Source: Jimgerdemannia flammicorona
Lineage: Eukaryota > Mucoromycota > Endogonomycetes > Endogonales > Endogonaceae
Direction: 5' to 3'
Length of the DNA stretch: 23,655 nt
NCBI GenBank assembly: GCA_003990745.1
Contig: RBNI01001215.1
Coordinates: forward strand, 1 to 23,655
The notes below the pieces were generated by a model that was given only the letters and a program-made list of their open reading frames with translations, was not told where the DNA came from and searched no databases. The position numbers and the translations under genes are program-made. Of the stretch, positions 19,037 to 23,655 are shown piece after piece. Positions within the stretch are counted from its first letter, which is position 1; every line of letters begins with the position of its first letter.

Positions 19037-20178
19037 TGTAACAAGCAATATAATTATACTGCTGAATTCATAAATTAGCCATATACCATATTTAGTATAC
19101 TAAACAACCAAGACTGCTTTACTGCACCAATCTGTATAATTAGCCAGAGATACCAGAAACAGTATGTTTACTATATTGAGTAAATATACTATACCAAGTG
19201 AGTATACTATACTAAGTGGGTACAATGTACCATTCAGGAATACTTGCTATAAATAGTAATATATAGTTAGTAATATAGTAATCAGATAGCAACCACAACT
19301 ATATAAAATACCCCAGAGACAAGAGTGAATAAACCTCAGTCTGAAATTTGAACCTAAAGTAAAAGACAAGTCTATCTACCATACTTTAAGAGGAACTCTA
19401 CAGCCACTGCTAGGAGATTGTAAGCTTTGCTATTTTCATTTCCACTCTAGTCTACTTTCTGATATAAAGAATAAGTCTGTTTTTGGTTTACTTATCAGAT
19501 AAGCCTGAAGATTTACCACTAAGGTTCAAGAAAGAACTTCACTGCCTTTTGAAGAGAAATCTGCTACTTAAGGAATAAGTCACTGATTTCAAGTTATCTG
19601 TATTCCTAGAGAGTCTGCTATAAGAAATCTTATCACAAGCCAGTCTTTTGATACAACTTCATAGTAATTTGTTCATATAAACAAAGTCAGTCTTTGACAT
19701 AACTTGCTAAGAATCTGTGATATCCAAGTTGTTTGTCTATTTCCAGTGAGCCAATTTAGAAGAATCTATACCATTCTCTATTCTCAGTGAGTCAATTCAG
19801 GAAAATTTATACCAAATTGAGTTATCTACTAAATCTATATAAGAGATACTACTATATAAAGATTATTATGCAGAAATTACATACTTTTGGAGACCATTAT
19901 GCTATATAGAGATCACTATTACTCAAGAAAAAAAACTGCTAATTGCTAGCCCATCTATACTATACAAATTGCTACTATACCCAAAAACTGTCCTAATAAG
20001 GAAATCTGTACAAATCGACCACTGTATCCAGATTGACTATTATACCACTAAATACCAATAAGGACCTCAGGAATCTTAGAACATTTTGTTGCTTTTTGAC
20101 AAAGTAACTGAGGGCTCAAGCCAAACTACATCAATCTCCAATCTTATAATTTGCCTCCATTGAGCCAGATATATTATA
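19037..20178 (+). repeat. 3' LTR of element 2
   Basis: Matches the 5' LTR from TGTAACAAG to TATATTATA, where the terminal CA has become TA. It is 1142 bp. Extra sequence includes a locally duplicated unit of about 19 bp (TATACTATACYAAGTG-like, 19184-19221). CTAT follows at 20179-20182 as the target duplication. Confidence 0.9.
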
Positions 20179-23100
20179 CTATATAGTAATAGTCATTCTT
20201 GTCTCACAATCATAAGAGACTATATTTTCAGTACTATAATCCTTAATATCTACTATATTATACCACTCCAAGTATACAAGTCAATAAACTTAATAATCTT
20301 ACTTGATTTTGAAGAGAAGGCAAACTTGGGCAAAAAGATATTTATCTATATCTTATCTTATCTCAAACTACTTATCTGTGAGATTATATAATACTACTCA
20401 ATCATATTATGGACTTCTGTAAAACTGTTACTTATAGTAAACAAGTTGACAAAATATAGCCAAACCTAATTTTATATCTACAAATAGGTTATAAACTCTA
20501 TTTGATAAAGTAGTAAAGATATTAATCTACAGAGATCAAGGAGAGATATTAGAAATATATATTACAAAAAAAGTTCACAGACTAGCTTAGTATAAATAAC
20601 TTACTGTTGGATTTGAAGGTTTGAGAAGATTCTTTCTATTAACTCAATAATGATACCTATTTCTAGATACAAACTAGAGATTATAGAAAAATATCTGAGT
20701 GATAAGTTCAAGATCATATAGCCCAAACAATTTTGAAACTTCATCAATATAGAGTATATCTTCAGAGATACTAGTACTCAGGTGCTAGTATTTTTCAGTT
20801 ATTAGTAAGCTTGAGATATCTACAAACTTGCTAGTTATAATATAATCAAGCTTGTCCTCAAGTACTATTTGATACTCTACAAACTTGATAACTTGGAGAA
20901 GAGGATTATATTTATTTATTCATCAATATGATATCTTAACTTCTACACAATATTGATGTTTAGTTATATCTATATTAGTATTATCTAGTATATCAAATGT
21001 TTGAGTTGACTTAGAAATATACTATAGAGAGTAGAGTTTTTCAAAGTTCAGTAAACTTAGTGAGATCTCTGCAAACTATTCTTCTAGTTTATTGAATTGA
21101 GATAATAATATATCTTAATCTGTAAGTGTTTTTTCAGTCTGGACTAATGATGAGACATAGAAGTACCACTCAATAAATATTGTGAGATATTTGACAATAC
21201 TAAGTGATTTGAAAATCCCTCTCATATATGAGAGGAATATCTTTTAAAAGTTTTTTTTTTTTAGTTAAAGAGTTCACAAATAGTTCATAAACTCACTGTA
21301 AATAATACTCACATGTATCAGTTGTTGATATTTAGCTATAGTTATTTGACTAAGATTTGAAATTCTAGTAGAGAATTTTTTGAGCTCAGGATATTAAGAA
21401 ACAAGTTAAATATAGAGATCTAGCTCTAGTATAAGCAAGTTTGCCATATATATATCAAACAAACTCTTGATAAGATTAAGAGTTAGATTGATCAGGTATT
21501 CCCAGATATTTTTTTTCACTTGATAAAAATATATCAATATAATTATTGAATAAATGTTTGTAAGAGATAGTTTCCATAGTATATTCTGGGGTTTGATTGA
21601 CAGATAATATAATTGTTAGTAAAAATATTTATTCAAAAATAAGCAAAATTAATATATATAGTTAGTCCTCACAATCTATAATCTTAAAGGCTCTTTTTAG
21701 CTATTTTATGTTTGTCTTTCGAATTGTAAATCTGTGCATTTACAACTGCTCTCTATATCTCAAGAACTGTTTACAGAGAATATATCTTATTAAGATATAA
21801 AAATTGCAAATAAGGGGCCATAAATTTTAGGCAAACTTGATTTATACAGATCAGACAGATCAAATATACCTCTAGATAATTAACTATAAAAGACATAACT
21901 ACTAGATAACAATTATAAAATTTGTCATCTAATCTATGTATAATAATACCATTGCAAAATATGTTCATAATTAGCTATCAAATAATAAAATTTTTATCTA
22001 AACAATTTTATAATCATAAATATTATCTTTTTCCTACTGCAGATAGTCCATGAAGTACTCATAATATATATCTATGATATAGAACTACTTTCACTTTATA
22101 GAAGGAGTCTTTTTTGGTCTTCTTGAGAGTTCCTTCAATAATTAGAAAATATACAATTATAAGGAATATATTTCATAGGTATGTTTGTCAAATACATTTA
22201 GGAAGATTGCTAATAGAAATATATAGCAGATATATTTTAGTATGTCTAAGCAGGTTATAATGTATTTGGTCAATCTCAAGTAATACTGAGATTACTATTA
22301 CACTAGTGGGAGTTTCTCCTATAGTTTGGAAAAAGAATTATAGTTTACAAACAGTAAGTATACTGACTGATCACTTGCAAACTTAAAATTAATTATTATT
22401 TTACCTATGTTTACTATCAAAAATCACTCTAATATATCTCAGAGTACTTTTATATACTATCTGCTGTGTAGTGTTTTTCTACTTTAAATTTCATATTGTC
22501 TTTAAACAAAGCATTTGATATTAGCTTATGCAGAATAGTAAGTAGATCTCAATAGAATAGTATATATTCACTAGTCTAAGTTTTGAATATATGAGTGATA
22601 TTAAAAACTTTATAATTGAAGAGCAGAGAATTACTGAATGTTCATCAATTTAACAGAAATATTAACTGTTTAATTATATACTACTCTATTTTTGACTACT
22701 ATATTTAAAGTTTTATCATCTCTCTTAAGTTCATAAACTGGAGGGACCTATTCATTATTGAAATTCTTCTATCTGCAAATATATTAAAAAGTTTATCTAC
22801 AATCTTTCAAGATATATTTCTACTTCAAAACAATAGATTCATGAGCTAAATTTCTTCATCATTCTTCTAAGAATATAAAGGATTATTCTCATCAGTTATA
22901 GGTACCTATCTGAGTTTAGAAATAAATTTATTATACAATATAAGTACTTTTTTGCTATTTATAATCTGACCATTAGTTAGTTTATAGATAATATGATCCT
23001 TACCAAACTTCAATATAGTAGATAGACTTCTCTAATCTTGAATTGAATTATTATTCTTTCTGAATAATTGTCTTTCCTCTAAATTAAATTATCATTTTTG

Positions 23101-23562
23101 CTAAATGATAGGCTTTTCTATTCTTGAATTAAAGATACTGATATTATCTTAAATTATGCATATATACTTAGCATGATTATCTGAAATCTTCCAAGTTCAT
23201 TTATATAAGTTGCTCAAACTTAAAATATGTGTAGAATTCAAGATTAACTTACAAACTATAGATAAATAGTAGTGTAATATTAAAGTCACTAAAATCTTGA
23301 TAAACTGGAAATTCAAGAATGAACTTGTCATTCTGATATCATGTAAATATATCATATATCTTGTAAATATATCAAGTCAATCCTGAGGCAGATTTGTACT
23401 TTAGGTTATAATATGAGTAAGAAAGCTTTATATTGATATTAGGTTTAAAGTAGGGAAGAATTTAAAGAACAATATAAATTTTAACAATAAATTCATAATC
23501 ATGAAACACACTAGCCTAAAATGAAATTTTTTATCTGATTGGCTTTGTACTTTTGCCCTTAA
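20179..23562. other. Long AT-rich region without recognisable genes
   Basis: About 3.4 kb of TA-rich sequence. Only short frames occur (the longest is 65 codons, 21771-21968 minus), with amino acid use driven by composition. Phrases such as CTACAAACTTG recur loosely (about 20790-20900). A run of T lies near 21251. It may be old transposon sequence decayed beyond recognition. I see no domain motif. Confidence 0.5.
21218..21235. repeat. Perfect 18-bp palindrome
   Basis: CCTCTCATATATGAGAGG equals its own reverse complement over all 18 bases. The centre is ATAT. No flanking structure explains it. Confidence 0.7.
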
Positions 23563-23628
23563 TATACTTGCTTAGTATACTTGCTTAATATATACTTATT
23601 TAACATACTTGCTTAGTATGCTTACTTA
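23563..23628. repeat. 13-bp tandem repeat, about 5 copies
   Basis: Units close to TATACTTGCTTAG begin at 23563, 23576, 23591, 23604 and 23617, so the spacing is 13, 15, 13 and 13 bp. A simple minisatellite next to the terminal T run. Confidence 0.75.
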
Positions 23629-23629
23629 C

Positions 23630-23655
23630 TTTTTTTTTTTTTTTTTTTTTTTTTT
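23630..23655. repeat. Run of 26 T at the window edge
   Basis: Uninterrupted T to the last base. It could be a contig or assembly boundary, a homopolymer, or the poly(A) end of a minus-strand non-LTR element lying to the right. The window does not allow a choice. Confidence 0.7.

Larger units (their letters stand above)
10402..20178 (+). mobile_element. Element 2: old Ty3/gypsy LTR retrotransposon with a decayed dUTPase
   Basis: A 9777-bp plus-strand element bounded by long LTRs (1077 and 1142 bp) and a 4-bp CTAT duplication. The internal order is primer-binding site, Gag with intact CCHC knuckle, protease, a long Cys/His-bearing spacer, dUTPase, a beta-rich pre-RT segment, RT (YMDD), RNase H, integrase (DX35E, GPY), a tail and the 3' LTR. 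Stop codons occur every few dozen codons and there are several frame changes, so it is much older or more heavily mutated than element 1. Eleven residues around GPY (KLEPKWEGPYL) match element 1 apart from one stop, which puts the two in the same broad lineage. Their LTRs differ in length and sequence. Confidence 0.92.

Noticed and set aside
10402..20178. Alternative genetic code (TGA or TAG read as an amino acid)
   Set aside because: Stops of all three kinds occur at varied amino acid positions together with frame changes and lost catalytic residues, which fits decay; element 1 also keeps normal Trp and Gln codons.
20690..20890. Minus-strand stretch of about 70 codons with one stop
   Set aside because: Residue use (Ile, Lys, Leu, Tyr, Ser) is what the AT-rich composition gives by itself, and no motif is recognisable.
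21771..23250. Possible minus-strand copia or LINE remnant
   Set aside because: Several short frames look transposon-like, but no RT, integrase or endonuclease motif could be identified.

Overview
This window looks like a gene-poor, AT-rich, repeat-filled eukaryotic region, most likely from a filamentous fungus with DNA-methylation or RIP-like decay of repeats. That inference rests on Ty3/gypsy LTR retrotransposons, heavy transition-type decay (CAG/CAA to TAG/TAA, TGG or CGA to TGA, GGA to AGA, ACA to ATA), very few CpG dinucleotides in the older element, and long TA-rich stretches. The species cannot be told from the sequence, and another AT-rich eukaryote is not excluded. I see no intact host gene, tRNA, rRNA or CRISPR array.

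Layout. 1-1194: AT-rich flank with a hairpin cluster (26-114), a 33-bp degenerate tandem repeat (about 184-327) and a 15-bp minisatellite (about 495-885). 1195-7867: element 1, a minus-strand Ty3/gypsy retrotransposon with two 465-bp LTRs and a 4-bp ATAT target duplication; its internal region reads gag, protease, Cys/His linker, dUTPase, RT, RNase H, integrase. 7868-10401: spacer with minisatellites and an unexplained, coding-like decayed island (about 9330-9850). 10402-20178: element 2, an older, larger plus-strand gypsy element with LTRs of 1077 and 1142 bp and a 4-bp CTAT target duplication; the domain order is the same but the spacer between protease and dUTPase is much longer. 20179-23655: AT-rich sequence with no recognisable gene, ending in a 13-bp tandem repeat and a run of 26 T at the window edge.

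The most interesting content is that both retrotransposons, which have unrelated LTR lengths and different primer-binding sites, carry a dUTPase domain between protease and reverse transcriptase, each preceded by a second Cys/His cluster distinct from the Gag zinc knuckle. Their LTRs also share a promoter-like module: a TATA box, then 21 nt after its start an identical 17-mer containing AATAAA. This points to a lineage of dUTPase-bearing gypsy elements rather than one chance capture. Both copies are dead: every coding region has stops or frame changes, and several catalytic residues are lost by C-to-T or G-to-A changes.

All alignments and counts were made by eye. Domain names rest on motif recognition, not on database searches.
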